A stretch of DNA of 34,540 bases from RGIG4074 sp964615285 (GCA_964615285.1 CAZTND010000017.1:1-34540); one strand, 5' to 3'; positions 14,882 through 21,961 are shown, counted from the first letter of the stretch. A program made the numbers and translations. Notes: a model not told the origin generated them from the sequence alone.

Positions 14882-15405
14882 GCAAGGCCGCGCCTTGCGC
14901 AACGCGGGTGTCGAGAGGGCGGAACGCCCTTCGCGTAGTCAAGGAGCGGGGCTCCTTGCGGGTGGTTTGGAGGGAAGCGCCACCACAATTATCGAACTCT
15001 TATCGGCAAGGCGGAGCCTTGCGCCAATATTGCCCCGCGAGCGATGTGCGCGGCGCATGCCCGCGTTCAGCGCGGAACTCTGTTCCGCTTTTGATAAGGC
15101 TATTTTTTGTAGAAGTGCCATACTTGGGTTTCCGAAGGGAGTGCTCCCCCCTTTGGGGGAGGGGGGGGAGGGCAAAGCCCTTCGTTTCCGAACCAAAAAC
15201 GCAAGCCCGACGGCTTGCGTTAAATATCGCCCAAGGGCGACTGAACGCAGGCATGCCCNNNNNNNNNNTGCGCCAATATTGCCCCGCAAGCGATGTGCGC
15301 AGGCATGCCCGCGTTCAGCGCGGAACTCTGTTCCGCTTTAGAAGGCTACTTTTTCGGAGGGCGCCGCCCTCCGTCCCACCCGTTCAAGAGGCTATGCCTC
15401 TTGAA
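14882..15405 (+). repeat. Mosaic hairpin repeat block, copy 3, interrupted by an assembly gap
   Basis: This gene-free interval separates the nadA promoter from the tsf terminator. Inverted repeats in order: GCAAGGC-CGC-GCCTTGC (14882-14898); GGGCG/CGCCC (14917-14929); CAAGGAGC-GGG-GCTCCTTG (14940-14958); GCAAGGC-GGA-GCCTTGC (15006-15022); GCGGAAC-TCT-GTTCCGC (15072-15088); GGGAG/CTCCC (15137-15148); GGGC-AAA-GCCC (15170-15180); ACGCAAGCC/GGCTTGCGT (15199-15220); TCGCCC-AA-GGGCGA (15227-15240); ten Ns; GCGGAAC-TCT-GTTCCGC again (15320-15336); GGAGGGC-GCC-GCCCTCC (15356-15372); TTCAAGAGGC, TAT and its complement (15383-15405). About 75 bases at 15021-15096 recur nearly unchanged at 15269-15339. 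Confidence 0.85.
15259..15268. other. Assembly gap of ten Ns
   Basis: Ten Ns are a scaffolding placeholder. The gap lies between two near-copies of the same repeat segment, so its true length is unknown and material may be collapsed or missing. Confidence 0.97.
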
Positions 15406-15444
15406 AATCTTCGGTTATCGCATCCCGCAAGCGGCCGCAAGGTC

Positions 15445-15476
15445 AAAAAAGCTCCCGCCTCTTTCGGGACGGGAGC
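15445..15476 (-). terminator. Intrinsic terminator of rpsB-tsf
   Basis: On the minus strand GCTCCCG and CGGGAGC pair (15451-15476) and are followed by six Ts (15445-15450), 24 bases after the tsf stop codon. Confidence 0.88.
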
Positions 15477-15499
15477 GTGCACGAAAACGCGCAAAGTTT

Positions 15500-16408
15500 T
15501 TACTTTTTCATCGCCTGGACCTGTTTGGCGACCTCTTCGGAGAGGTCCTCCTGCTTCTTTTCCAGTCCTTCGCCCATGACGTAGAAGGCAAAGCCGTTGA
15601 TCGCCATGTCCGACCCGGCGGCCTTCAGCAGGGAAGCGACCGTCTTTTTGTCGTCCTTGATGAACGCCTGATCCAAAAGGCAGTTCTCCTGATAGAACTT
15701 TTTGATGCCGCCCATGACCATCTTTTCGGCGATCTCGGGCTTCTTGCCGGCGTTGATCGCCTGCTCCTTCAAAATCTCCTTCTCCTTTTCCAGCTTTTCG
15801 GCGGGTACTTCCGCCTCGGTGAGGTAAGCGGGCTTGGTGAAGGCGATCTGCAGGGTGATGTCATGCGCCGTCTCCTTGACCGCGTCGGTCAGCTCGCTGC
15901 ACGAAACGTCCAGAAGGACGCCCAGCTTGCCGCCGAGGTGCACATAGGTCGTCTGATAGCCCTCGGAATTGCGCACGACAAAGCGGCGCACGGAGATCTT
16001 TTCGCCGATGACGGCGACCTGTTCTTTGATGAACGTTTCGACCGTCTTGCCGGCTTCGCCCGTGAACTCCTGGGCAAGCAGTTCCTCCACCGTCGCGGGC
16101 TGTTTTGCCGCGATGTGCTTGGCGACCGCAAGCGTGAGCTCGTGGAATTTGGGGCCGTTGGCAACGAAGTCGGACTCGCAGTTGACTTCGACGAGCACGC
16201 CCGTCTTGCCCTCGACATAGCCGAGCACGATGCCCTCCGCCGCAATGCGGGAGGCCTTCTTTTCCGCCTTGGCGATGCCGCGCTCGCGCAACAGCTCGCT
16301 CGCCTTCTCCATATCGCCGTCGGCGTCGGTCAACGCCTTCTTGCAATCCATCATACCGGCGCCCGTCTTTTCGCGCAGCGCCATAACGTCTTTAGCCGTA
16401 AATGCCAT
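15500..16408 (-). CDS. tsf: Elongation factor Ts
   Basis: EF-Ts exchanges GDP for GTP on EF-Tu. The 302-residue protein starts MAFTAKDVMALREKTGAGMMDCKKAL, the N-terminal UBA-like signature of the family, followed by core subdomains with VNCESDFVA and a C-terminal module. AAGGAGAGA precedes the ATG. It follows rpsB by 42 bases. In many Firmicutes pyrH and frr come next; here the transcript ends in a terminator. Confidence 0.96.
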   Translation of the reverse strand: MAFTAKDVMALREKTGAGMMDCKKALTDADGDMEKASELLRERGIAKAEKKASRIAAEGIVLGYVEGKTGVLVEVNCESDFVANGPKFHELTLAVAKHIAAKQPATVEELLAQEFTGEAGKTVETFIKEQVAVIGEKISVRRFVVRNSEGYQTTYVHLGGKLGVLLDVSCSELTDAVKETAHDITLQIAFTKPAYLTEAEVPAEKLEKEKEILKEQAINAGKKPEIAEKMVMGGIKKFYQENCLLDQAFIKDDKKTVASLLKAAGSDMAINGFAFYVMGEGLEKKQEDLSEEVAKQVQAMKK

Positions 16409-16450
16409 GATCTGTCTCTCCTTGAATAATACGATGATCCAAGCCGGTCT

Positions 16451-17290
16451 TTACTCGGCTTTTTCCGCTGCAACAGTTTCTTCCGCCGCAGGTGCTGCCT
16501 CTTCCGCAGGCACTTCCGCCTCTGCGGGCGCCGCCTCTTCCGCGGGTGCTTCTGCCTCTGCGGGCGCGCTTTCGCCGCCCGCCGCCGTCATGCTCAACAG
16601 CGCTTCTTCGCCCTGGTTGGCTTCGATGACCGCATTGGCGATGACCGAAGAGATGAGCTTGATGGCGCGGATGGCGTCGTCGTTGCCGGGGATGACGTAG
16701 TCGATGAGGTCGGGGTCGCAGTTGGTGTCGGTGATGGCGACGATGGGAATGCGCAGCTTGCGCGCTTCCGCCACCGCGATGTCCTCGTTGTGGGGATCGA
16801 CGACGAACAGGACGCCGGGCAGGGTCTTCATGTTCTTGATGCCGCCGAGGTTGGATTCGAGTTTATCCATTTCCTTTTTGAGCAGCGTGACTTCCTTCTT
16901 GGGCAGGAGGTCGAATTCGCCGCTCTGCTCCATTCTCTCGAGCTGTTCGAGCCGTTCCACTCTGGAGCGCATGGTCTTGAAGTTGGTCAGGCAGCCGCCC
17001 AGCCAGCGGGAATTGACATAGTGCATGCCGCAGCGTTCGGCTTCCTCTTTGATGGCGGTCTGCGCCTGCTTTTTGGTGCCGACAAAGAGCACGCTCTTGC
17101 CCTGTTTGACCTGATCGACGACGAAATTATACGCCGTTTCGATGTACTGCACGGTGAGCTGCAGGTCGATGATGTGGATGTCGTTGCGCGCCGCAAAGAT
17201 GTAGGGCTTCATCTTGGGGTTCCATTTGCGGGTCTGATGACCGAAATGCACGCCCGCTTCCAAAAGTTGTTTGATTGAGATCACTGCCAT
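16451..17290 (-). CDS. rpsB: 30S ribosomal protein S2 with an Ala/Glu-rich tail
   Basis: S2 binds the 30S head-body junction. The 279 residues begin MAVISIKQLLEAGVHFGHQTRKWNPKMKPYIF and include FVGTKKQAQ, NSRWLGGCLTNFKT and IPIVAITDTNCDPD. The last 40 residues are an acidic tail of imperfect repeats (AEAEAPAEEA, APAEAEVPAEEA), longer than in Bacillus S2. The ATG at 17290 follows CGGAGGAA; an upstream ATG at 17335 would add non-family sequence and was rejected. Confidence 0.96.
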   Translation of the reverse strand: MAVISIKQLLEAGVHFGHQTRKWNPKMKPYIFAARNDIHIIDLQLTVQYIETAYNFVVDQVKQGKSVLFVGTKKQAQTAIKEEAERCGMHYVNSRWLGGCLTNFKTMRSRVERLEQLERMEQSGEFDLLPKKEVTLLKKEMDKLESNLGGIKNMKTLPGVLFVVDPHNEDIAVAEARKLRIPIVAITDTNCDPDLIDYVIPGNDDAIRAIKLISSVIANAVIEANQGEEALLSMTAAGGESAPAEAEAPAEEAAPAEAEVPAEEAAPAAEETVAAEKAE

Positions 17291-17441
17291 AATAAATTCC
17301 TCCGTTGGACCTCCCCTCCCGCCGTTTTGCCACATGTTTCCCCGCAGGAAAAAGATTTACGGGGCACGGAATGTGCGACGGATACAGGGTGTGAATTTTT
17401 ATAAGCGGAGATATTTTACCATATTTCCCCGCGATTGACAA
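17291..17441 (-). promoter_or_regulatory. Promoter and 5' leader of rpsB
   Basis: Minus strand TTGTCA (17436-17441), 17 bases, TAAAAT (17413-17418). The leader of about 115 bases contains a hairpin with CCCCG and CGGGG arms around a T-rich loop, just before the ribosome-binding region. S2-type leaders regulated by the ribosomal protein are known in other bacteria; I cannot assign this one to a known class. Confidence 0.6.
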
Positions 17442-17557
17442 CCTTTTTTGCCCCTCTGACGCAATTTTTTCCCGCTTCCGCACGGTTTTTTGCCCACGGG
17501 CGGCATTTTTTCGCCGCAAACGCCCCTTTTTTCCCCGCCTCGCCTGCATTCCGCCGT

Positions 17558-17674
17558 AAAAAAACGTGCGCCCGGACCCTCTCCTGCGGTCCGGACGCGC
17601 GCCCACCACCCATATTTTTTTTCAGCCTTTGCCCGCCGCGCCGCCGCGGCGGAATCTCCTTATCATATCATTTT
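17558..17674 (-). ncRNA. Candidate short transcript divergent from the Xre repressor gene
   Basis: A strong minus-strand promoter (17681-17710) would start RNA near 17674. An intrinsic terminator lies at 17558-17600: CCGGACC and GGTCCGG pair, GC-rich flanks extend the stem, and seven Ts follow on the minus strand (17558-17564). The product would be about 115 bases. It contains an AAGGAG but no good gene; the only small frame is 14 codons (17622-17666, MIRRFRRGGAAGKG) with poor start context. I read it as a small RNA or very short peptide mRNA under repressor control. Confidence 0.45.
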
Positions 17675-17680
17675 CCCTTT

Positions 17681-17731
17681 ATTATATACTAACTATCGGT
17701 TAGTTGTCAAGTATTTTCTAACCATTGGTTA
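17681..17731 (-). promoter_or_regulatory. Divergent promoter with two repressor operators
   Basis: Minus strand TTGACA (17705-17710), 18 bases, TATAAT (17681-17686). Two copies of the near-palindrome CTAAC(T/C)AT(C/T)GGTTA lie at 17689-17702 (filling the spacer) and 17718-17731 (just upstream of -35 and close to the plus-strand start region). Centre spacing is 29 bases, close to three helical turns. The layout fits autorepression by the adjacent Xre protein together with control of the divergent transcript. The plus-strand promoter is less clear (TTGTCA at 17704-17709, TTATAT at 17729-17734, 19 bases). Confidence 0.65.
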
Positions 17732-17757
17732 TATTTTTTTGATGGAGGGCAAAAGAT

Positions 17758-17985
17758 ATGAAAGACAAAAACCAAAACTGCCAGCTGATCAAACAGCGGC
17801 TGCGGGAAGAGATCAGAAACAGCGGGCTGACGACGGTGGAGATCGCGCGGCGCGTGGGCGTTTCCCCCGAGATGATCACGCAGTACACGACCACCGAAAA
17901 GCTGCCCAAGCTGGACACCTTTGCCGTGCTGTGCAAGGCGCTGGACCTGTCGGCGGACTATATCCTCGGGCTGAAGGACTACTGA
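17758..17985 (+). CDS. Small Xre/Cro-type HTH regulator
   Basis: The 75-residue protein is almost wholly one HTH_XRE domain: IKQRLREEIRNSGLTTVEIARRVGVSPEMITQYTTTEKLPKLDTFAVLCKALDLSADYILGL. There is no effector domain. GGAGGG lies about nine bases before the ATG. It resembles the one-domain repressors of mobile elements and house-keeping switches in Clostridia. Two matching operators sit directly upstream (17689-17731). Target specificity is unknown. It converges on the yrzB-like gene. Confidence 0.85.
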   Translation: MKDKNQNCQLIKQRLREEIRNSGLTTVEIARRVGVSPEMITQYTTTEKLPKLDTFAVLCKALDLSADYILGLKDY

Positions 17986-18016
17986 TTTTTCCGCGGCAAA
18001 ACATGCGGCAAAAGAG

Positions 18017-18037
18017 GCTGCCCCGCACCGGGACAAC
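18017..18037. terminator. Hairpin between converging xre and yrzB-like genes
   Basis: GCTGCCCC and GGGACAAC pair (with two G-U pairs when read on the minus strand) around GCACC. The minus strand then reads CTCTTTT, so it can end the ruvX-yrzB transcript; on the plus strand CCCCTTTTC follows. A moderate, possibly two-way terminator. Confidence 0.5.
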
Positions 18038-18069
18038 CCCTTTTCAATATTGCCTGCGGACGGAAAAGG

Positions 18070-18375
18070 TCACTCCTCTTCCCCGTCCTCCTCTTCGCAT
18101 TGCTGCAGATACAGGTCGAACACCGCGTCGGCAAGTTCGTCGTCCTCGACCTCGTTGAGCACGAATTCGTCGCCGTCCTCCTCGATGCTGAAGACAAAGC
18201 CGCCCTCGTCCTCCGCGCTCTGCGGTTCGGCAAGCTCGAAAATGCCATACCGCGCGCCCTTGTATTCCAAAGTTGCCAGATGATAAAACTTTTCGGTATT
18301 GCCGTCCTCGTCCACCAATTCCAGCACTTCGTCATCGACCCCCTCCTCGGGGAACAATTCTTCTTTCTCTTTCAT
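18070..18375 (-). CDS. yrzB: DUF1292 (YrzB-like) protein
   Basis: A 101-residue, very acidic protein with the DUF1292 core: ELVDEDGNTEKFYHLATLEYKGARYGIFELAEPQSAEDEGGFVFSIEEDGDEF (shown here to mark position, about residues 20-72). Its function is unknown. The family characteristically follows ruvX in Firmicutes, as here with a 13-base gap. The ATG at 18375 follows AAGGAGAG; the longer reading to 18447 would overlap ruvX. Confidence 0.85.
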   Translation of the reverse strand: MKEKEELFPEEGVDDEVLELVDEDGNTEKFYHLATLEYKGARYGIFELAEPQSAEDEGGFVFSIEEDGDEFVLNEVEDDELADAVFDLYLQQCEEEDGEEE

Positions 18376-18388
18376 TGTTTTCTCTCCT

Positions 18389-18820
18389 TTATTTTCGGAT
18401 CCTGTCCCTGCGGGCAAGGTATCCCTCCAGAATATAGGAAGCCGCAACGGCGTCCACGCTCTTTTTGTGTTTCGCCGCCTTCAGCCCCTCCTCGTGCAGC
18501 GCGTCGTGCGCCGCGAGGCTGGTGAACCGCTCATCCTCGCAGATCACGGGCATGCCTGCCTCTTTTTGCAGGCATTCGATGAACCGGCGGGTCTTTTCCG
18601 TCTGCGCGCTTTCGGAGCCGTCTGCATTCAGGGGCAGCCCGCAGATGATGAGCCCGACGCCGCGGCTTTCGGCCGCCTGCGCCATCGCTCTGGCGTCCGT
18701 CCGCATATCGCGCGTGCGATGATAGGTCTCGGAAGGCAGGGCATAACTGTTGAACGGGTCGGTCACGGCGACGCCGATGCGGCGGTCGCCGATGTCCAGC
18801 GCCATGATGCGTTTTTCCAT
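18389..18820 (-). CDS. ruvX: Putative pre-16S rRNA nuclease / Holliday junction resolvase RuvX (YqgF)
   Basis: YqgF proteins have an RNase H fold and process pre-16S rRNA; a resolvase role has also been proposed. The 143 residues show MALDIGDRRIGVAVTDP with the first catalytic Asp, ICGLPLNADGSES, CEDERFTS with the acidic pair, and KKSVDAVAASYILEGYL with the last Asp. The promoter TTGAAA-17-TATAAT (18827-18855) puts the RNA start at or next to the A of the ATG at 18820, so the mRNA may be leaderless; there is no Shine-Dalgarno sequence. A second in-frame ATG at 18805 is possible. Confidence 0.92.
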   Translation of the reverse strand: MEKRIMALDIGDRRIGVAVTDPFNSYALPSETYHRTRDMRTDARAMAQAAESRGVGLIICGLPLNADGSESAQTEKTRRFIECLQKEAGMPVICEDERFTSLAAHDALHEEGLKAAKHKKSVDAVAASYILEGYLARRDRIRK

Positions 18821-18826
18821 ATCCGT

Positions 18827-18855
18827 ATTATACTATACCCCGCCGCATTTTTCAA
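18827..18855 (-). promoter_or_regulatory. Promoter of ruvX-yrzB
   Basis: Minus strand TTGAAA (18850-18855), 17 bases, TATAAT (18827-18832). The expected start of transcription coincides with the ruvX start codon. Confidence 0.75.
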
Positions 18856-18964
18856 GCGTTTGGAAGAGTTTTCCGGAAAATATGTTTCCGCGCCTGCCGG
18901 CGGGCGTGCCGCTCCCGGCCTTTTCGCCGGCCGCGGGGGCGTTCCCTATGCCGGGGCAGAGGCG

Positions 18965-18993
18965 AAAGAAGGGGGGAAAACCTGTTTTCCCCC
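18965..18993 (-). terminator. Terminator after the 62-residue membrane protein gene
   Basis: On the minus strand GGGGGAAAA and TTTTCCCCC pair around CAGG (18972-18993), followed by CTTCTTTC. It lies about 28 bases after the stop codon at 19021. Confidence 0.6.
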
Positions 18994-19020
18994 GCTTCTT
19001 CCGCTTTTTTCGTTTGTTTT

Positions 19021-19209
19021 TCAGCCCTGTCCCCCGGCGGGAGCGGAATTTTCCATGGATCTGAGTTTTTCGTCCATCATCTTGTCCACTTTGTCCATGA
19101 CTTCCTGCTGCCCCTTCTTGATCAGGGAACGCGCCTTGTAGTTATTGGCTACAATCAGAGCGCCGCCCAAAAAACCGAGCGCCAGCCCCAAACAAAACAT
19201 TTTTTCCAT
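19021..19209 (-). CDS. Small single-pass membrane protein, unknown function
   Basis: A 62-residue protein: residues 3-22 form one membrane helix (MFCLGLALGFLGGALIVAN), then a charged helix rich in Lys, Glu and Met (KKGQQEVMDKVDKMMDEKL) and a Gly/Pro end. The ATG at 19209 has GGAGG eight bases upstream; the upstream in-frame ATG at 19302 would lie inside the previous gene and lacks such a signal. It follows the Myb-like gene by 55 bases in the same direction. The shape resembles small YtxH-like envelope proteins, but I cannot assign a family. Confidence 0.65.
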   Translation of the reverse strand: MEKMFCLGLALGFLGGALIVANNYKARSLIKKGQQEVMDKVDKMMDEKLRSMENSAPAGGQG

Positions 19210-19264
19210 TTGCGTAGCCTCCGTGCGGCGGCCTTCCGCCGCCGTAAGGACAGTATGCGTACTT

Positions 19265-19876
19265 TCACCGCCGTTTATTCTCTCTCCCCTCCAGATAGGC
19301 AATGCGCTCTTTCAGGCGTTCGTTTTCCGCCTTCAATTCCCCCGTCAGCCGCTCCAGAAGGGCGTCGATCTCCTCCTCCAGCCGCCGCTGCAGGTGGGAT
19401 CTTGCGGGGCGCGACGGCGGCGCGCTTACGGGATCCAGCCCCAGAGATTCGGCAATCCGCTTGACCCGATCGGGCTGCTTTTTCAGTAGATTGCGGTACT
19501 TGTTCTGCAGCCGCAAGGTCAGTTTTTCGTCCCCCATCGCCACGTTGCGGATGGCCCTGCGCACGGACATGCCCTTTGCCTTTTCCGCCAATATGCTCCG
19601 GAGAGCGGCGTCCGTCTCCTCCTCCGAAAAGGCGCGGATCTTTTCCACGGAGAGGTCGGTGCCGTCCAAAAGGCGCACCACCCGCTCGTCCCCGCGCTGT
19701 TTCAAAAGGGTGTAGTAGTAATTGCGCACGCTGCCCCTGGCGCGGCCGTGCTCTTTGCCGAAAGACGCGAAGAGGTAGGAGAGCGCCTTGCCCTCCTTTT
19801 TGCCCGCCGCGATGTAGTCTACCAGCTCTTTGGCCTCTTCCTTGGTATAACCGTTGATTTTTTCTGTGTCTGACAT
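19265..19876 (-). CDS. Putative Myb/SANT-like DNA-binding protein with C-terminal coiled coil
   Basis: The 203-residue protein begins with a helical segment, GYTKEEAKELVDYIAAGKKEGKAL then FASFGKEHGRARGSVRNYYY, that has the tryptophan-poor look of a Myb-like HTH. A basic middle (MSVRRAIRNVAMGDEK, LQNKYRNLLKKQ) and a C-terminal coiled coil (about 160-198, with LLERLTGELKAENERLKERI) follow. The plan recalls the sporulation regulator RsfA, but similarity is too weak to name it. It is divergent from the gene at 19954, whose promoter looks sigma-E-like, which would suit a sporulation role. Function otherwise unknown. Confidence 0.7.
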   Translation of the reverse strand: MSDTEKINGYTKEEAKELVDYIAAGKKEGKALSYLFASFGKEHGRARGSVRNYYYTLLKQRGDERVVRLLDGTDLSVEKIRAFSEEETDAALRSILAEKAKGMSVRRAIRNVAMGDEKLTLRLQNKYRNLLKKQPDRVKRIAESLGLDPVSAPPSRPARSHLQRRLEEEIDALLERLTGELKAENERLKERIAYLEGRENKRR

Positions 19877-19918
19877 AAAGCGACCATCCTTGTTTTTGCC
19901 TTTGCCTCCGTTTTATTG

Positions 19919-19947
19919 ACATATCCGCGACGATTTATTCATACATT
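19919..19947 (+). promoter_or_regulatory. Candidate sigma-E-type promoter giving a leaderless mRNA
   Basis: ACATATC (19919-19925), 14 bases, CATACATT (19940-19947) matches the sigma-E consensus at 5 of 7 and 7 of 8 positions. Transcription would start at about 19954, the A of the start codon. A TTGACA at 19916-19921 overlaps, but no sigma-A -10 box follows at the right distance. Confidence 0.45.
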
Positions 19948-19953
19948 TGCAAT

Positions 19954-20868
19954 ATGAGAGTATATTTTTTATCCGCGCGCACCTGCGCGCTCAAAGTGAA
20001 CGGCGCATTTCTGGGCTATACGGACGGAGCGGCGCGCTTTCTGGAACTCTCCCCGCGGGATAGGTCCTTCTGCGAACTGATCCCCGCCGACGGGGATTTC
20101 CTGCCCATATCCTTCGCCCTGTGCGAATCCGTTGCCGCCGCGCCGCCCCGCGGCGTAAAACTCTGCTTTCTGCCGGACGGCATCGCCCTGTTTGCGGACA
20201 AGTTTTTATGCGCCGACGCCGCCCTGCGGCCGATTGCCGCCGAACGCCTGCCCTTCGGCAGCCTGACCGTCTTTGCCCAGGCGGGCGTGCGCTATGCCTT
20301 TGAGGGGGAAGCGGGCACAAAAACGGGAGAATTGGGCGAACGCTTTTCGGCGTGCCGCATCTCTTCTTTCCCGCATTTCGCCCTTCTGGAAGGGCGGGGC
20401 GCATTGTGCGCCCTGGACGAAACGGGCGCGCCCTTCTTTTGCGGGCGGGCGGACAAATGGACGGCCGACCCGGAGACGGGCGAGGTGCGCGTTACCGCTC
20501 CCTTGAAGGATTTTTGCGGGCGCACGGCGGAATATGCCTTTGCCTGCAGGGACGGAACGCCCGTGCCGCAGGGGCGCACCCTCTCCCCGGAGCGCCCGCT
20601 GCCCGAGCGCTTTGCCCTGTGCCGATTGCTGCAGGCGCTGCTGTCGGACGAAACGGAACGGGCGAAAGAGCTGTTGACAGGCGACCTTGCCGCCTCCCTG
20701 CCCGCCCTGCGGGACTATTTCGGAAACTTTGCCGCCGTCTTTCCCCTGCCCTTTGCCCCCTTTGCCGCGGGCACGGCTTGCCCGAAACAGGAAAACGTGT
20801 ACGTTTTGAAGGGTTACGCCGCAACGATGCGGGAGGGCAAAATCGGGAACATAGAACGCACCTTCTGA
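19954..20868 (+). CDS. Conserved-looking protein of unknown function
   Basis: I do not recognise this 304-residue protein. It has no signal peptide or clear membrane helix. The N-terminal half alternates short beta-like stretches (CALKVNGAFLGYTDGAARFLEL, FCELIPADGDFLPISFAL) and looks like an all-beta fold of PEGA-like type; the C-terminal third is more helical (ERFALCRLLQALLSDETERAKELL). Ten or so cysteines are scattered without CxxC pairs. There is no Shine-Dalgarno sequence before the ATG, and the upstream promoter suggests leaderless, possibly sporulation-linked expression. It ends in a two-way terminator at 20948. Confidence 0.7.
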   Translation: MRVYFLSARTCALKVNGAFLGYTDGAARFLELSPRDRSFCELIPADGDFLPISFALCESVAAAPPRGVKLCFLPDGIALFADKFLCADAALRPIAAERLPFGSLTVFAQAGVRYAFEGEAGTKTGELGERFSACRISSFPHFALLEGRGALCALDETGAPFFCGRADKWTADPETGEVRVTAPLKDFCGRTAEYAFACRDGTPVPQGRTLSPERPLPERFALCRLLQALLSDETERAKELLTGDLAASLPALRDYFGNFAAVFPLPFAPFAAGTACPKQENVYVLKGYAATMREGKIGNIERTF

Positions 20869-20947
20869 AAAAGCCGCGCGGCGAGGCATGCCCCTGCCGG
20901 AAAGACGGAACGCGCCGGGAAAAACCCGCCTGCGCACAAAAAAATCC

Positions 20948-20975
20948 GGAGCGCAAGCCCGAGGGTCTGCGCTCC
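20948..20975. terminator. Bidirectional terminator between converging genes
   Basis: GGAGCGCA and TGCGCTCC pair; TTTCTTTTT follows on the plus strand and GGATTTTTTT on the minus strand. It can serve both the gene ending at 20868 and the one ending at 21029. Confidence 0.85.
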
Positions 20976-21028
20976 TTTCTTTTTGCCGTACTCTATAATT
21001 TGCGCCTCCCCGCGCCCGCCGTCCGCGG

Positions 21029-21883
21029 TCAGGAAGCGATGAGTTTCAGATCGACGACGCGCTGCAAGGTTTCCGCCTCGTAAGCGGGGATCCATATCTC
21101 GTATTCGCCGCGGCTGCCCGCGAGGTGCAGGGCGAGGTAACTGCGGATGACGGTACTGCCGTCCGAGGCGGACGACGCAAATTTTTTGTACTGTTTCGAT
21201 GTGGCAGGCTCGGACTTGTTCCAGTCGTCCACTATGACCCGCTTGCGGCGGGGATAGGTGGCGACGAGCATGGAGAGGGGCACGCCGACGACCCTTTCCG
21301 CGTCGGCGAAACAGAGCCTGTCGCCCCGCACGAACACGTTGTATTCCAACAGCGTATGCGATCGCGTCAGAAACCTTCCGGTGGCAGAGATCGGCTTTTT
21401 TTGGCGCCCTTCGCGGTAGACGTATGCGATGACGTCCAGCGCGGAGGCGTCCGCAGGTACGCCGAGGGCCTCTTTCAACGCGATGGTTTCACGTTCGGCG
21501 CGCTCCAGATACTCCCGCACCGCGGGAGAAGCCATTATCCTTCTGACCCTGCGGACGAAAAAGAATAGGAGCAGAGCGGTGAGCGCCAGCAGGGGCACGC
21601 CCGCGGCAATCAGCCACCGGACGTTCCGCCACGCTTCGGCAAAACCCGTTTCGGACGCGATTTCAAAGTAAGCCGTCACCGATACCATACCCGCAACCAT
21701 GAAAATTATGATGAGCGCCGTCAGCCGGACGGGCATGATTTTCTTGCGCAGTGCAGCGCCCTGCTCCTTCAACGCCCGCACGCGCGCCATGCCCGCCGCG
21801 TCCTGCCGCGCGACGACGAATTCGTCGTCGTCCGATCTCATCTCTCCCGCGCGCGTCCGGCACACGGAAAACAGATTGTACAT
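21029..21883 (-). CDS. Two-helix membrane protein, unknown function
   Basis: The 284-residue protein has a cytosolic N-terminus (about 1-45), two membrane helices near 50-70 (LTALIIIFMVAGMVSVTAYF) and 92-110 (LIAAGVPLLALTALLLFFFV), and a C-terminal cytosolic domain of about 170 residues. That domain contains VREYLERAERETIALKEALGV and LLEYNVFVRGDRLCFADAERVVGVPLSML. No family is recognised; the C-terminal part could be a beta-sandwich like PH-domain membrane proteins. The ATG at 21883 lies behind a strong promoter (21962-21990) and AGAAAGAGA. It is monocistronic. Confidence 0.7.
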   Translation of the reverse strand: MYNLFSVCRTRAGEMRSDDDEFVVARQDAAGMARVRALKEQGAALRKKIMPVRLTALIIIFMVAGMVSVTAYFEIASETGFAEAWRNVRWLIAAGVPLLALTALLLFFFVRRVRRIMASPAVREYLERAERETIALKEALGVPADASALDVIAYVYREGRQKKPISATGRFLTRSHTLLEYNVFVRGDRLCFADAERVVGVPLSMLVATYPRRKRVIVDDWNKSEPATSKQYKKFASSASDGSTVIRSYLALHLAGSRGEYEIWIPAYEAETLQRVVDLKLIAS

Positions 21884-21961
21884 AGTCTCTTTCTCCCCGA
21901 GCGGACGGCAAAAAAGCCGCCCGGCTTTTTTTACGCGGCGCACCCGGCGCCGCCGTTTTTC

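Noticed and set aside
15500..17290. Transferred origin for the acidic S2 tail repeats
   Set aside because: Ala/Glu-rich C-terminal extensions of S2 are common in Clostridia and base composition matches the neighbours.
17416..17613. 65-codon minus-strand frame downstream of the divergent promoter
   Set aside because: Weak start context, and the terminator hairpin at 17558-17600 lies inside it; Arg/Lys/Gly-rich text looks non-coding.
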